Shown: positions 35,701-50,700 of the stretch, piece by piece
Layout: each line of letters opens with the position of its first letter
Numbering within the stretch: position 1 is the stretch's first letter
NCBI RefSeq assembly: GCF_042477335.2
Contig: NC_091250.1
Location: forward strand, 61,139,384 to 61,203,383
DNA: 64,000 nucleotides
From: Ovis canadensis
Lineage: Eukaryota > Chordata > Mammalia > Artiodactyla > Bovidae
Reading direction: 5' to 3'
The notes under the pieces: model-generated
Databases searched by the model: none
Seen by the model: only the letters and a program-made list of their open reading frames with translations
What the model was told of the DNA's origin: nothing
Made by a program: the position numbers and the translations under genes

Positions 35701-38700
35701 GTTTTATGTGACTGTTTACTAATGTTGTGTAAATAAAAAACTTGAAAATCTTACTTTTTAAAGCCAACTATACTTGGCAGAGGTGTCTAGTCTGATAGAT
35801 AAGCTTATAATGTCCACTGAAACAAGAAAAAGAAATTTAATTGAAAATCTATTCCAACCCATCTCTATATCTCCAAAAGAAAAGAAAAAAGTCATCTAAA
35901 TCTTTTTAAACATTCTCATAATAAGGTATTTTGTAATTTTAAAAGTGTCTTTGCAAATCAAGTATTATGGAAAATAGTCATTCTAACAGCTTTTGGATAT
36001 AATAAATGTACCCCCAGTTAGCAGGTGATTGGTGTTTTAGTTGGTTGACTGTTTGGGCCAGGCCCAGCTGAAGGTTCTGTTGTTCTGGGCTGGGTTCAGC
36101 TATTCATGCTGGTCTTGGTCGTACAGCGGTAGTCAGCTGGCTGGTCCAAGTATCTCTCAGCCATGATGGCTTTATCTGAAATCCACACTCCCCACTTCCC
36201 AACAGGCTAGATCAGGCTTGTTGGGTAAGTGGTGTGGACAGGGGAACGTCAGGCGTGTAAGTGGAAGCTTGCAAAGCCTTCTGGAGCCTTGGACTCAGTG
36301 ACACTTGTGCTTCTTTGTCACACTGAGACACACGGCCAGACCAAATCGACAGACTGGAGAAACCGGCTATACATCCGGATAGAGGAGCTGCAAAGAACTG
36401 TGACCTTCTTGCTTCAGTCTGCCACAGTCACTAATGTACTTCATGTCAAAGATTTCTGGAGATCAGTGTCTTTTTAAAAGGATACTGTTTGAAGATCGAA
36501 TAGTTGACCAATCAGCATTTTAACAGTTAATGTACATAAAACACATCGTATATGTAAAAAGTTGAAAAATATCTATTTTACCAGATAAAAACTTAATTTG
36601 AGAATGTTTGATTGTTAAATGATTATCAAGTGTTAGCCATGGTCTCTTCTTTCTCAGGCTTAACTTTCAGAGTTAAAAGTGGTTTACAGTAAATCCTGGG
36701 TTTCTTTGAGACAATTGGCAGTAAGAAGCATGTATTATTTAGTTAGCATATTGACTTAAGTATTTTTTGCTACTTTAATATTTTTTCTTTTTGCTAATAG
36801 TATATAAATTTGTCACTGACATGTATGTGTGAAGCCTGGGAAGAAATACTGATGCAGATGGATTCTCGTCTTACCAAGTTTGTCCAGGTGATGTAACTGG
36901 AGTTTCCCATGGAAGGTGTTAAAGAGTGTATGATGTCCTTACTCATTTCATGAGGGACATGAGAAAAATCGGTCTGATTTGTTCAAGGCTCAGATCTTGA
37001 TTTCTTTGAGATGGCTTGATCTAACCTCAAACTCTTGTCTCAGAGAGAGATAATGCCAGTCCTTCCCATTGGAAAAACTTAGGTGGGGACAGGATTGTGA
37101 AGTGGAGCTAATAGGATGTGGCGATTAAGGACAGGTGTTGGAAGAGCTGACTGGCTGTTTCCTCATAACTGCTATTCAGATCGGAGAAGGCAATGGCACC
37201 CCACTCCAGTACTCTTGCCTGGGAAGTCCCATGGATGGAGGAGCCTGGTAGGCTACAGTCCATGGGGTCGCTAAGAGTCGAACACGACTGAGCGACTTCA
37301 CTTTCACTTTTCACTTTCATGCATTGGAGAAGGAAATGGCAACCCACTCCAGTATTCTTGCCTGGAGAATCCCAGGGACGGGGGAGCCTGGCGGGCTGCT
37401 GTCTATGGGGTCGCACAGAGTCAGACACGACTGAAGCGACTTAGCAGCAGCAGCTGCAGCTATTCAGATAAACAGTTTAAATATGGATTTGAGAGAAGGT
37501 TAAAGGTGAGAAAGGGAGTCATGTTCCCATAATTTTGAATAAATAATGCTTATTTAAAAAACACTTATCATGAGTTTATCCATCTTTCTCTAGGAAAAGA
37601 ACACAACCACATCAGTGCAAGATGAATTCATGGACTTGTTGTTGTGGGGGAAAGCAAGGTAATAAACTTACATTAGAAACTTTTGCTTTACCTTCTCTTT
37701 TTAAAGTAATTTATTTCAAAAGTAACTCATATTCATTGTAAAAAAAAAAATAGAAAATTCTGATGCACAAAAAACAAAGAATAGTATATATCTTTCTAGG
37801 CTTTTTTATTCACGTATTTATTTCCTATGTAAATGTAATCATTTTATGTGTATGTACCATGTATACATATATCTGTACTTTTTAAATGTATAAAAAATTA
37901 AAAATTTTTATGTAGCTAAATCACTCTTTTCCTTTATTGTATTTACCTCAGCATTATTCTTAAAAAGATCTTTCCCATAGTAAGCAGTCAAAGATCTTTA
38001 TTTTCATCTAGAGATTTTTTTTGGTGGTTTATGATTTTATCCCATTTAGATGTTCCAGATATGATTTATTTGGTTGTATGCTATGAAAGACGTAACAACT
38101 TATTTTTTTCTAAGTGTCTAATAATTGCCCAGTGTAACTTACTGAGTAGTACATCTTCTCCTTACTGACATGAAATACCATTTCAGTGTATAGCACATTC
38201 TCATGTCTATTTCAGTCTGTGTGTGGACTTTAACGTTTCCTGTTTTTGTCTGTTTCTCTGAGTACAACAAAGTCTTAATTTTTGTTGGGCTATTTCTTTT
38301 TATTTGTTTAAAATCTTTGTTTAAATTTGTACTTTGAAATTAAATGTTTTAAGTGATGCATTCAGATTTTAAATAGAGAAGACTAAAAATACTTTCTTTT
38401 TCATTCTAGTGTTGAACTTCAGACCCTCTTAATGAACCAGTTAACAGTAAAGGTGTGGTTATCTTTGTACTTTAATGGCTATGAACATAGTCTTAATTTT
38501 TTTTGAATGGCATATAGTATCTTCCTTGTTTGCTAAATGTCGTTTTTTTTTCTCTTAATCAGGGCTTAAAGAAGCTTGGCCAGTCTATAGAGTCATCATA
38601 TTCCAGTATACAAAAATTGGTTATAAGTCACTTACAGAGGTATGAAGATGACAGAGAATCTTTTGGTGTTGCTTCTGCACGTACCTATAGCATTGGTTTC

Positions 38701-41700
38701 CTTTCTTCAGCCTTCTTTTCATCATCTGGCATTCTCTGTTAGAGCGTCTTCTGGCTGACATTTTTGCCTTAGCATTCGAGGGGAATCTTAAAGTGCCCAA
38801 GATTTAAAGAATCGATAATAGTGACTCTGCTCTGTGAAATAACTTTCCAACATCTTTTCACCACCCGAGGCCCTATCTGGGCTTTTTTCTCACCCAGACA
38901 GCCATGAGTTATGTCTTGAATAGGGCATATACCCTTTTTTGAGCAGTGAAATTAAGTATGTTTGTATATCATTTTATATGTTCTGTAAAAGCATGTTACA
39001 TATTTTTGCATGTAAGTCCTTGGCAAGGTGTTGGTTGTGATTATCCTCATTTTACATAAGAAGAAACTGAAGTTCAGAAAGGGCATGTGGCATATGAAGT
39101 TCAGAAAGGGCAAAGTTATTACGTGTCAGAGCCAAGACTGTTCTAGACCCTCAAGTCTCATGCCATTTCTAAACACCGCTCCCTCAGTGAGGCCGCTTGC
39201 TGGTTGATGCTCAGTGTTTGACTTAGATTTTGACAGATTTCTTTATGCTGAGACCCCGGGCCCTTACCTCCCTCTTTGAGCACTGTAGGGCTGTCGGCCT
39301 GGTCTCCAGGCCGCACTGTGCCCTCAGATGTGTTCCACAGTGGATCTGATCATGCTACTCTTACTAAAAACTTCCAGTGCCTTCCCATTTGTTAGGACCC
39401 ATGTCTTTGGTGGCCTTCTCAAACTTGACACTTTTGTCTCCTACCTGGGGCTTTTGTACGTCTCTTTGCTTTTTGCAACACTTCCACTCTGTTCTTCACT
39501 TGCATTTTCCAGCTCTCAGCTCAGATGTTCAGAGAATCCTTCTCTAATTCCCAGACTAGTTCAGGTTCTTCTCTTTCACCTGTACCTGGTGTGTTGAAAT
39601 GGTCTGGTTATGAAATTATGAAACTGTCTGATTATGTGGTTATGACTGTCTCCCCCATTAGACTATCAGTGTTATAAGGACCCTTTTGTTTTGTTTACCA
39701 TGAAGTCCCCATAGTGCCTGACCTGAAGTTGGAGCTTAATAAATATTTGCTCAGTTTTAAATACATAGCTGTTAGGTGAACAAGATGACCGTATGACTAT
39801 CTTAACAGTGCCAGGACCAACTGTGGAACATAATTTGATCTCATAAAGTTTAATCATGTGGCCAGTCCGTCTCACTAGTCATGACAACCAAATGATTCTG
39901 CTTCAGTGTTTTGAAATAATTTTGAGAGCTAATAGTCCCTCATAGTAAGGAAATTAGAGTTACTTTCAGTTTTTATTTTTGAAAACTTAGAAACATTCAA
40001 GCAAGATAATAGGTGCCTGCCACCCTGATGACGGTGATGATGCTGATTTATTTCTGCTCTGTTTTTGATAGTGGCTCAGAGTCTTTATTATACCATTTGA
40101 GTGAACTGAAAGGAATGGCTTCATGGAAGCAAAAATATGAACCTCTTGGACTAGATGCTGCAGGAATTGAAGGTGGTAATTTTATTTCTCAACAGAATGT
40201 TTTAAACTAACTTTACTTATTGGACAAATGATATTTATTTATTTACTTCTTTTTAGATGCTATTACTGCAGTAGGTTCTTTTATACTCAAGGCAAATGAA
40301 CTTCTTCAGTAAGTATTGGGGATACTTGAAAATTGAAATCATTGACTTGAGAATATTTCACTTTTTGTAATGGAGAACCTAGCAAATTGTGATTTTCTTA
40401 AAATGAGATTTTAAGTTCTTATGAAAATTGCATGTTTGTAGGATTAAAACAAACCAATAGCGCAGTGATCGTAAAAATTCACATGGTATTTTCCTATCTC
40501 ACCCATCCTCACCTCAGGTCCTCTCTTCAGAGGGAATCCTTTAAACTCTTGTAACTGTTTCTGGTTTTAGTTCTATAGGTTACTTCCATATTTTTAAATT
40601 GTATGACTGTACTGCATTTCTTGTATTTATCAGTTTTTTGAAATTGTTCCCTTGTTTCTCTTTGTTTTTCCTAGACTCTATTTGCTTTCTTTTTTCCTTG
40701 CACTGTCTCTCTTTACCACATTTGTAGGTTTTCTCCCTGTCTCAGAGGTAGCATCACATCCCTGGAATTCCCCTCTGTCCCTGGTGCCTCCTCTGTTAGC
40801 CTCCCACCTCACAACACCCCCGCCACCACCACGCCCGCACCAATCTGTCCATTGGTTCCGGCTCTTGTGCCAGCTACCACCCAGGCGTTTTCCTCATTGC
40901 TTTCATGGGTTAGATCCTTACTTTCATGATCTCCTCTGTTTCTTGGTTCATTTAATCACTTTGTGGAAAATGTCCTCCAATTACTTAGAAAACAGATGTG
41001 TAAGGGTAAGCTTTCTGTGTCCCTTTGTGTCTTTTCTCCTCCTACCACACTTAATTGACAGTTTTGACTGGGTATGGATTATGAAGGGAGATTTATTTTC
41101 TCCGAGAGCTTTGAAAGCATTGCTCTGTTGTATTCTAGCCTGTTTGTTGCTGATGGAAGGTCTGGTGCTTCTGATTCTCATTCCTTTGTATGCTGTTTTT
41201 TTTCTTATCTTGAAAACTTTATTCTTCATCCTTGATACACTGAAATTTCACAGTAGTATTTTAAATGTGGGTCTTTCCATATATTGCACTGATAATTTAA
41301 AAAATGCTATTTTTAAGCTGAACTCTGTTGTATTATTATTTTGATAATTTCCTCTTCTCCCCCACTTTTTAAAACTAGATTTTTGTTCTAGAAATCTAGT
41401 TGGTCATATTAGACTTCGTGGATTGACCCTCTATGTCTTTTATTTTTACTCACATTTTTTAAATAGCTTTGTCTTTACTGTTTCTTGTGAAGTTTTCTTG
41501 ACTTGATTATCCAGCACCATCTTTCATCATATACATTTATTGTGCGTTTTTCACTATGTTTTAAACATTATTCTAGATGCTGAGAGTGTAGTAGTGAACA
41601 AAACTGATAAAAATCTTACCTTCATAGATACTGTATTCTAATGTGATGAGACAGATAATAAAGAAATGAATAATTAAAACCTATAGCAGGTCAGATAGTG

Positions 41701-44700
41701 GTTTGTAGTGGTGGGAAAAACCATGTAGGGAAGGAGGATCTATGGTGTGCTGGGGGTAGGGGTGTAGTTTTTTGGTCAGGGAGGGCCTCGAGGGTGGAAG
41801 GAGTGAGCCTTGCTGATATTTGGGGGCAAAGGGGACAGCAGGTATAAAGGCCTTGAGTTTGGAGCAAGCCTGGCATACTTGAGGGGCACCTCCAGGAGCC
41901 ACTAAGTTAGTGAACTTAGCAACAGTGTGAGCGATAGGATAAGGTGAAAGAGGTCATGGAGGATGGGTCAAGTTGTGTAGCGCCTGTAGGCCGTCGTAAG
42001 GACTTTGGCTTTTACGCTGGACATAATAAAGAATAACATAATAAGCTCTTAGAGAATTACAGGCTGTGGGGGAACAGGATATGACTTAGAATCTTTTTGA
42101 TCCCTCTTGTTATTTACTTAGTGTTGAGGATAGATTATATGAGGGCAAGCACAGAAGCCAAGAGAGAAATGATGGTCAGAATCTGAAATGGTCAGAACCT
42201 GAATATATTTTGAAAATAGAACCAAATGGGTAAGAGACAGTGAAAGACGGGAGTAGTAGGATAAGTCTTGGTGGTACGACTGTTGGGATGCTGGCAAGAA
42301 GTCACTGGAAAGAAAGCTGGTGGTTGTGGTTGAGTAGGATGCATGAAATTGAGATTTAGAAGGCTCAGGTTGGTAAAGAGGGTCTAGGGTGTGAACTTTG
42401 GAATAAGAGTCCAGGAGGAATGGAGAATGAAGTCATTGACCCACGCCATGCTCTTGCATGTTTTATTATGGCAGTCCTGTCTTAATTACTAAGTGTTTTC
42501 TTATTTGTTTACTCATTTTTCAAAGCAGCGCCCTTGCTCTGTAGATATGACATTTCATGGCTCTCTGAGGACATTAATTAGATTTTTTAAAAGTCTTTGC
42601 TGCTTCCTGAATTATCTGTTTATATGTCACTTTGCTGTTTGTTTTGGTCTCTTGTGGCAAGCTTTCTGCAAAAACCTGATGCCCGATTGTTTACTCATAT
42701 TTATTCCTGAGGCAGTTTACAGTTGCTTGGAGTTGCGGGGTGCAGGGTGGACCAAAGCCAGCACGAGTGCCAGCGCATGTCGGCCTGTGCTGAACCCCTC
42801 TCTTTCAGTTTCAGTCCTCCTTTGCCCAGCCCGACGTCATCCTGATGTCTTCTGCTGAGCTTGATGTCTCTAAGGACTGAGTGTCTCCGGGGCTCTGCTG
42901 GGTGGATGACTCTGTGCTGCTCCCTCTCTGAAGTGCCTCACATGTGGCCACTGCTGGTGACCTTCACCAGTCACCAGTCTTCTGTCTGCTTTTGACATTT
43001 CTGAAACTTAAAAAACCTTTTTTTTCTATCATCTTTTTGTATGTGAGTTTATAACACGTACACCCCTCCCCACTGTCGTTTTAATGGAGTTTAGAATATA
43101 GAGGTGTGTGCTCAAAGAACAGGGAGGGAAATGATATTCCTTTTCCTGAATGTTGAATAATTTTTTGGTTCTGCATATTTGCAGAGAGTAAACATAAAAT
43201 ACTAAGTTTTCTCTGATCATGTTTTAATATGAATGAAAGGTTGTTGATTTAACTTCTTGCTCCTTGGAGATAAGTGAAATAAAGCATTATTTTAGATTAT
43301 AATGGAGAAACTGAGACAGTGAGAGTTTTAACATTAGCCTGGGGTTGGGGTGAGCTGAGAAAGACAGGAATCTTTTTCCCCCCCATTTTTGCTGCAGGAG
43401 TTTTGATCGTGGTGCTTGGTAACGCAAGAGATGTCACAGTTTTTTATGTCAGGTGTTGTACTGTGTACAGAAAGGTTAATGATACTGACCTACTTCTCCA
43501 GTAGTATTATGAGACTTAATGCTTAGAAGGGACTTTGAGATTTAGGGGTGAAAAGGGCACATATTATTTGCTTAGAGTAATTATCTTACAGATGTGAGCT
43601 TAAAGAGCTTTAAAAAAATGATATCCATTTCTATATTCAGAAACACTTTCATCAAAGTGTAGATGACTTCCACTTATAACACTTAATCTTCAGGGTACGT
43701 TTGTGTAAAGCCCAAGGAAATTCGATTTTTGAGATCTGTTACTATAAGGATAAAAATATCAGCTTCCATAAGTAATGTCTTATTGATATCATAGGTAATG
43801 GTAGTGACATAGTATAAACTTATAATGATGATTTTCTGTTATGGTTGATATTTTTTCTTCTTACTGATCAGTGATCTTTTAAAAAAAAAACAGAATAGTG
43901 CTGAAAACTGTTTTTTTTTTTTTTAAATTTCTTTTGGTTCCAAAGTTAGAAAAGGATTTCATACTTTATTGAATGCTTGGAGAGACTATTACAGTTTGTG
44001 GCAAGGCTGTTATAACCAGTTAGAATCTGAGTTATTTGCTTTATTTTTAAAAAGAATCAAGATTTGCTCTTTTGAGAGTTTATTTTTAGCTATGTGTTTG
44101 ATTTGTTAAATCTGTTCTAAAGCTTTAAATGTCATCCAGATAGGCTATACTAGAACAGTAAGGATTATTATATTCCATAGTAATTGAACAATGATATATG
44201 AACCTCCTGTAATAATTTCATTTCTGATTTATTTTTATCTTTTAGAGTTATAGATAGCAGTATGAAAAACTTCAAAGCATTTTTTCGGTGGTTGTATGTG
44301 GGTAAGTTGATTGAATGAAGCATTCTTGTATTTTTAACACTTTTGAAGAAAAAATGTGGGAATATCAATTTGGAATATTCAATTACACTAGTAAACTTTT
44401 AAATACTTGTCACTGTAGAGAGAATAGTTTAAATGACCCCACTTATACACTTCACTCAGTTTCAGCAGTTTTCAACACATGGCCAGTTGTATTTCTTCTT
44501 TACACCTTCTCATCCGTGCCCCCACAGATACAACTTCTAACATTGATTATCTCTATCACTTACTGATAATCGACCTTTTTTTACTCTGTAATGTCTCCTT
44601 AGGTTCAAATAACATTTTTTAATCTCTACTTTGTATTGGGCACTGTTAGGTGTTAGATTTGGAGTGGAAATGGGGAGAGAAAATAAGACAAAGCCTCTGC

Positions 44701-47700
44701 CGTGAATAGTTGAACTCCTGTTTTATACTGTGATCTTGTGTTTCTAGATCTGTGCCATTCATTATGGTAGCCACTAGTCAATTATGGCTGTTTAAATTAG
44801 TTGAAATTATGTGGAATTACATATGCAGTTCCTTAGTCATGCTAGCCGTGTTTGAAGTGCTCGGGAGCTGCTTGTAGTTAGTGGCTACCACGTTGGACAG
44901 CACAGAACTAGAACATTGCCATTATCACTTCTACTGGACAGTGATGCCCTAGCTAAATCGATTGCAGACCACTAGTCCTTCCTTTGTGTCTCCGCCTCTC
45001 TTTGCATTTGTATGTGATCAACAAATAGTCACTGACATGATATCAGATGTGTTAATGCTCACCCTGCGGAGTGTGCATAGTTTATGTATGTAGTCCATTG
45101 GTGCTGCTGGTTTTGTGGCCTCTCTTAAGGTCTTTGGAATAATTTAGCATCCATCTCCTGCCAACACATGGAATATTTAGTTGTAAATAGAATTTATTCC
45201 GTAGTTCTTAAAATTCTAAAGAGTAAAACAGAAAGTAAATTACCTGTACTGTGCTAACATCCTTTTAAACAAATGCCCAAATCTTTTTTTAATTGATTTT
45301 TTTCCAAATCTTTGCTTCTCATGTTTTTAAAACATGACTTTTCATATTTGTTAGCCCAGTATAATTGCTTTTAATTAAAAAATGAATGCAGTCAGTGGAT
45401 GTTGACATTTAAAATTCTTAGATTTTTCTCAAAACCATACCAACACTAGCCAGAATGGGGAGCCAGAGTGTTTATCAGGCCAGCCTCTTTAATATCAGAG
45501 TTAATTAGAATAAATTGCAATGTTCAAATTAAATGAAACCTTAGAAGAGACTTTCTATTAGAGAAATAGTAGCTTGGTTTTACTTATAATTACTGGAGTA
45601 ATTAGGCAGTTTATAGTCTTACTGCATGTCCTAACTGTAATAAGAAGCTGCATTAGAAGATAAATGAATTACCACTCAGTCCTTATCATTAGAACAAAGC
45701 ACACTGAATTGATCCCTGGGTCGGGAAGAGCCCCTGGAGAAGGACATGAAAACCCACTTTGGTTTGCTTGCCTGGGAAATCCCCTGGTCAGAGGAGCCTG
45801 GCGGGCTGCAGTCCATGGGGTTGCAAAAGAGTTGGACAGGACTTAGTACTGAACAACAAAACAAACACTGGATTGGAGAACTGGAGACTTAACTGTAACT
45901 GGATGCTGCCACCAGTTAGCGCTCTAACCCTGCTTTGCTCTTTTGTAAAATGCAGTCTCCATGAAGGCAGGGATTTATTTATACTGCTTTGTTCCCAGTA
46001 CCTGTATTATGCTCAGTAAGTAATTTTTGAATGGATAAATGAATGAATGGAACTAGATTATGGCTGGGTTGTTTTTTTTCAGATAAATTAGAAGTCTGAA
46101 TTAATTAAGAACAGTTTCCTAAAATAACCCTATTTGCAGAATCATGCCTAACATGCTTTTTCCTGACCAAACATAAGAAGCATATTCAAATGCTATGCAA
46201 AACACATGCAATATATTTCTTCACTTAGGTGGATGTAATATGTATATAAAATACAGTATTGATGAAGACACCCCATGAAAGGACAAAAAGGGTCCACCAC
46301 AAATATTAAAGAAGGTATATAAATACATATATACACATATATAAGTGTGTGTATACACACATAAATCTTAGTGCAAGCATCTTCATGTGGCAGAAAAGCC
46401 CAAGGGGAAGAACACATCTGTTTGGCATTCTAAGGCTTTTGGAGGAAAGAAAGAATTGCCTGCACATTTTAAGAGAAGAAACATGACTAAGTTAGGAGGG
46501 ATTCCTGCACACAAAGTCTTTGCTAAAGGCAGCAGTTCGATTTGTTTGTCTGGAGTGTCAATGGGTTGTATTAAAGGAGAAAAGGAAAAATGGTTTAAGA
46601 TGGCTATACCAACCATTTTGAGCCTAAGAATATAAATCAAATTCTTCACTCTGTAGTTCTTAGAAGAAAAATAAGTTTTCCTTGGTGACAAGAAGCTGTT
46701 AAAACTAGAAAATGTAGTCCAGTGAAATACATTTAGACTTGAAATGCATCTATAACTCAAATTATGTTTGGAGTTTCCCTTTAAAGATAGTTTTAAACTT
46801 TATATTTTCAGCAATGTTGAGAATGACAGAAGACCATGTACTTCCCGAACTGAACAAGGTAGTATATAATAGTATTTTTCCTATATGTGTTAGTGTTGCC
46901 CTGGTTGAGCTCATCTGTGCTGGTCATCTTAGTAGTAAGATGCAGTTATTGTTAAGAGATGTTAGGCTGTAGGCACAAGAGAGATCCTAGTAAGCCCTTT
47001 TAAAAATTTGCATGTTTGATATTTTTTATCTCACAGAATGCTAGACTATGGCTAAGCTGATCATTTTCATGTTTGTATAAGATCTTAGAGTCTGTATAAC
47101 ATAGGGTATTTGGATTCCTTATTTTAACTTCGTAAAATCTTAAATGCATTTTTATTTTCCTTGGAAGTCTTGTATGTAGATATTAGTACCTATGTTCATG
47201 TCTGGTGAGTACCAGTTTCTTTTTGACTGTAATAAGGATTATGACAAGTAGCAATGAAATCTCCTTCTCAGAATATCTTACAGAATAGGGCAGAATTCCC
47301 TTTTGGTTCCTGCAGCTCACTCATCCTCACCCCTCCCCAAACTGTGATTCAGGTAGATTAGGTGGTTTTAAGCCTGAAAAAATGGGGAGTATTAAAATTA
47401 GTCTTAGTGGACCAGATAAGTAAGGGATCACAGCTTTTATAGGAAGTAGATCTTCTGTGCTGTATGACTGGCCTTGCAAACCAGGGATGTTTGCATTAGC
47501 TATTTCTCTGCCATCACTCTTACCTTTACTTTGGGAGATTCAGTATGTTCGTTGTTGGCAGAGACCTCAATATGTAATTTTTTGAGGGCTGAAGAACTTG
47601 GATAGGGAGAAGGTGGGGTCATTAAAAGAAGCAGAGGCCAACACTGAAGCAAGAGGTGTTCTCAGGTTGCAGCCCTTAACCTAAATTGAGGTTATCTGAA

Positions 47701-50700
47701 CAGACGTCCTCCACTCCCAAAGGAGAGACTCCACACTCATTCTTCAGTTCATTCACTCAGTCATGTCCAACTCTTTGTGACCCCATGAACCACAGCATGC
47801 CAGGCCTCCCTGTCCATCACCACCTGCTGGAGTCTAGCCAAACCCATGTCCATTGAGTTGGTGATGTCATCCAACCATCTCATCCTCTGTCGTCCCCTTC
47901 TCCTGCCTTCAATCTTTCCCAGCTTCAGGGTCTTTTCTAGTGAGTCAGCTCTTTGTATCAGGTGGCCAAAGTATTGGCGTTTCAGGTTCAACATTAGTCC
48001 TTCCAATGAATATTCAGGACTGATCTCCTTTAAGATGGACTGGTTGGATCTCCTTGCAGTCCAGGGGACTCTCAAGAGTCTTCTCCAACACCATAGTTCA
48101 GAATCATCATTTCTTCGGCGCTCAGCTTTCTTTATAGTCCAACTCTCACATCCATACATGACTACTGGAAAAACCATAGCCTTGACTAGACAGACCTTTG
48201 TTAGCAAAGTAATGTCTCTGCTTTTTAATATGATCTCTAGGTTGGTCATAATTTGCCTTCCAAGGAGTAAGCATCTTTTAATTTCATGGCTGCAGTCACT
48301 ATCTGCAGTGATTTTGGAGCCCCCAAAAATAAAGTCAGCCACTGTTTCCATTGTTTCCCCATCTGTTTCACATGAAGTGATGGGACCAGATGCGATGATC
48401 TTTGTTTTCTGAATTTTGAGCATTAAGCCAACTTTTTCACTCTCCTCTTTCACTTTCATAAAGACGCTCTTTAGTTCCTCTTGACTTTCTGCCATAAGGG
48501 TGGTGTAATCTGCATATCTGAGGTTATTGATATTTCTCCCGGCAGTCTTGACTCCAGCTTGTGCTTCCTCCAGCCCAGCATTTCTCGTGATGTACTCTGC
48601 ATAGAAGTTAAATAAGCAGGGTGACAATATACTGCCTTGACGTACTCCTTTTCCTATTTGGAACCAGTCTGTTGTTCCATGTTCAGTTCTAACTGTTTCT
48701 TCCTGACCTGCACACAGGTTTCTCAGTCTTAGCTTTAGGCATAAAATAATAAATAGCCTTAGACCGTAAAGAGATCTGTAGCTGTTGGAGTTGCTGATTG
48801 GAAAATGGGTTTAAAATAATTACATGCTTGTCACATTTATTGTTACATAATTTTTTATTAAGAAGCTTTTCTTTATCTTGATTTGTTTTATTTTTGTTCC
48901 TTTTGGATTTGATAGATGACTCAGAAAGATATCACATTCGTTGCTGAATTTCTTACTGAACATTTCAATGAGGTAGGAAATTGGCATTTCTATAGTGCTT
49001 TTTCAACAATAATTACAGTAAATCTGGATAATGGTAAGTAATCAAATTTAATCCAGTTTAAGCAACCTTCTAGCAATTATGTATGCTTTTTCAATTATTG
49101 AACTAATTAATGACTACTTATTTATTAAATGTAAAGCATATAAATTGAACTTTGTGTTTGTGTCTTACCATCCACAAAAGAAAAGAGTAACTGCTACTAA
49201 CAGCTTTCTTGAGAAGTAGAGTTTTTGGTTAAAATGTAAGTTTTTTTTTCTTTAATGAGTTGATTTAAGAATTAAACTTTATTTATTCTTTCTAGGCTCC
49301 AGATCTTTATAATCGAAAAGGAAAATACTTTAACGTTGAAAAAGTTGGTCAGGTATGGGCTCTGGATTAAATCTAGTTACTGATTTTTTAAAAACTAATT
49401 TTAAAACATTAGCAGTGTTAGTCTTTATTATACAAAACTTTTTGAAAGTAGCATAATGCCGAATTATATAGTAGCCTTCTCCTTTAGTAAAATCACCAAA
49501 GAGTAGCTTTAAACTTTTGGGGGGTCTTTGAACCCTTTATATTAAAATTATTGAAAACTCCCAGAGAGCTTTCATGTGGGTTGTGTCTATGAATAGCATA
49601 TATTATTAGATATTAGAAATTAAACAGAAAAAAAAGAATTATTTATTTCTTAATTCACTTAAAAAGAACAAACACCCCTTTCATTACATGTTAATATAAA
49701 TATTTTTAATGGAAAATAACTATTTAACAAAACAAAATTAAGTGAAGAGTGACATTGTTTTATATGTTTGCAAATCTCCTTGCTGTATGGCTTAAGAGAA
49801 GGCAGCTGCATTTGTTCTGTTGTGATATGTTGTTTGATCAGAAAGCCTGGTTTTACACAGGTGTATAGTTGGAAAGGCAGAAATATTTTAATAGCTTTTT
49901 AGAAAATTGTGAATATTCTTTGATACTCTACCAAATTCTGACAAACAGTAGTATCTTAGGTTAGTTCTAGTGTGGAATCTAAGTTGCAACAGTAGACTTT
50001 CCATATTATGATTCATTAAAATTTATTCATCTGCTTTTCACTCTGGAAGGATCTTGTTACCCTGTGCTTGATTTTGTAATATCATGTATTGATCTTTGGG
50101 AAAATACTGATTCACTGAATTACAGAGATCTTCCGTAGGCTGATACCTTTCTTCATACAGTATCCAAAAGTCAGATTTTGTTAATATTATTACCGATCTC
50201 ATCAGACAATCTTTAACTACTATGAGGCTGTCAAGCACATAGTAGCAGATACGGGTTTTCGAAAATTTTAATTTTTGCTTGAATGTTTAAATTTTATCAC
50301 TGACAACAAATACTGTCAGTTATTTTGCTTAAAGTGACAGGATCACTTTCTTTAGTTTCAAGAAAATATCTGCCAAATACCCAAGGACACATAATCAGAG
50401 TTTGCCTGCCAGTCATTCTTTTGAGTAAAAATGGAATTCCAGGAGCAGCAAAGATGTGCCTAGGTGACTCAAGTGCATTTTCATAAATGCTTTTCCTCAT
50501 GGCAACCGTCATGCTTTGGTATGCAGCAAAAGTGCTTTATTCATACTTCCAATTCTGTCTCTCAGAATATTAAAAAGATTTTGTTGAGATTTAATAAAAT
50601 TAATAATTTTAATAGCCGTTCCAGAGATTGGTGAAACTGTATGTGGCAAAAAGGAATCCAGTGACTGCTAGCATGGTTTGATTCTTGGCAGCAATGCCAG

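Larger units (their letters stand above)
40309..48915 (+). other. ANAPC4 introns 15-17, non-repeat parts
   Basis: Outside the listed repeats (42450-44245, 44960-45700, 46050-46811, 46860-47740) no exon or RNA gene is visible. 46300-46365 is a TA/CA-rich microsatellite-like run. Short open frames such as 42493-42858 and 46383-46760 (minus) have no recognisable product. Confidence 0.5.

Noticed and set aside
40652..41344. 230-codon open frame in ANAPC4 intron 15, hydrophobic, as a possible nested gene
   Set aside because: It overlaps what looks like an ancient interspersed repeat and CT-rich low-complexity DNA. It has no family motif or promoter and lies inside an intron; hydrophobicity follows from T-rich codons.
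41681..41902. Proline-rich minus-strand frames in ANAPC4 intron 15
   Set aside because: They lie in an ancient repeat and overlap each other in two frames, with no product recognised.
47761..48627. 288-codon minus-strand frame as a host reverse-transcriptase gene
   Set aside because: It is the C-terminal part of a 5'-truncated BovB with a mutated catalytic box (YADY), no start region and no promoter.
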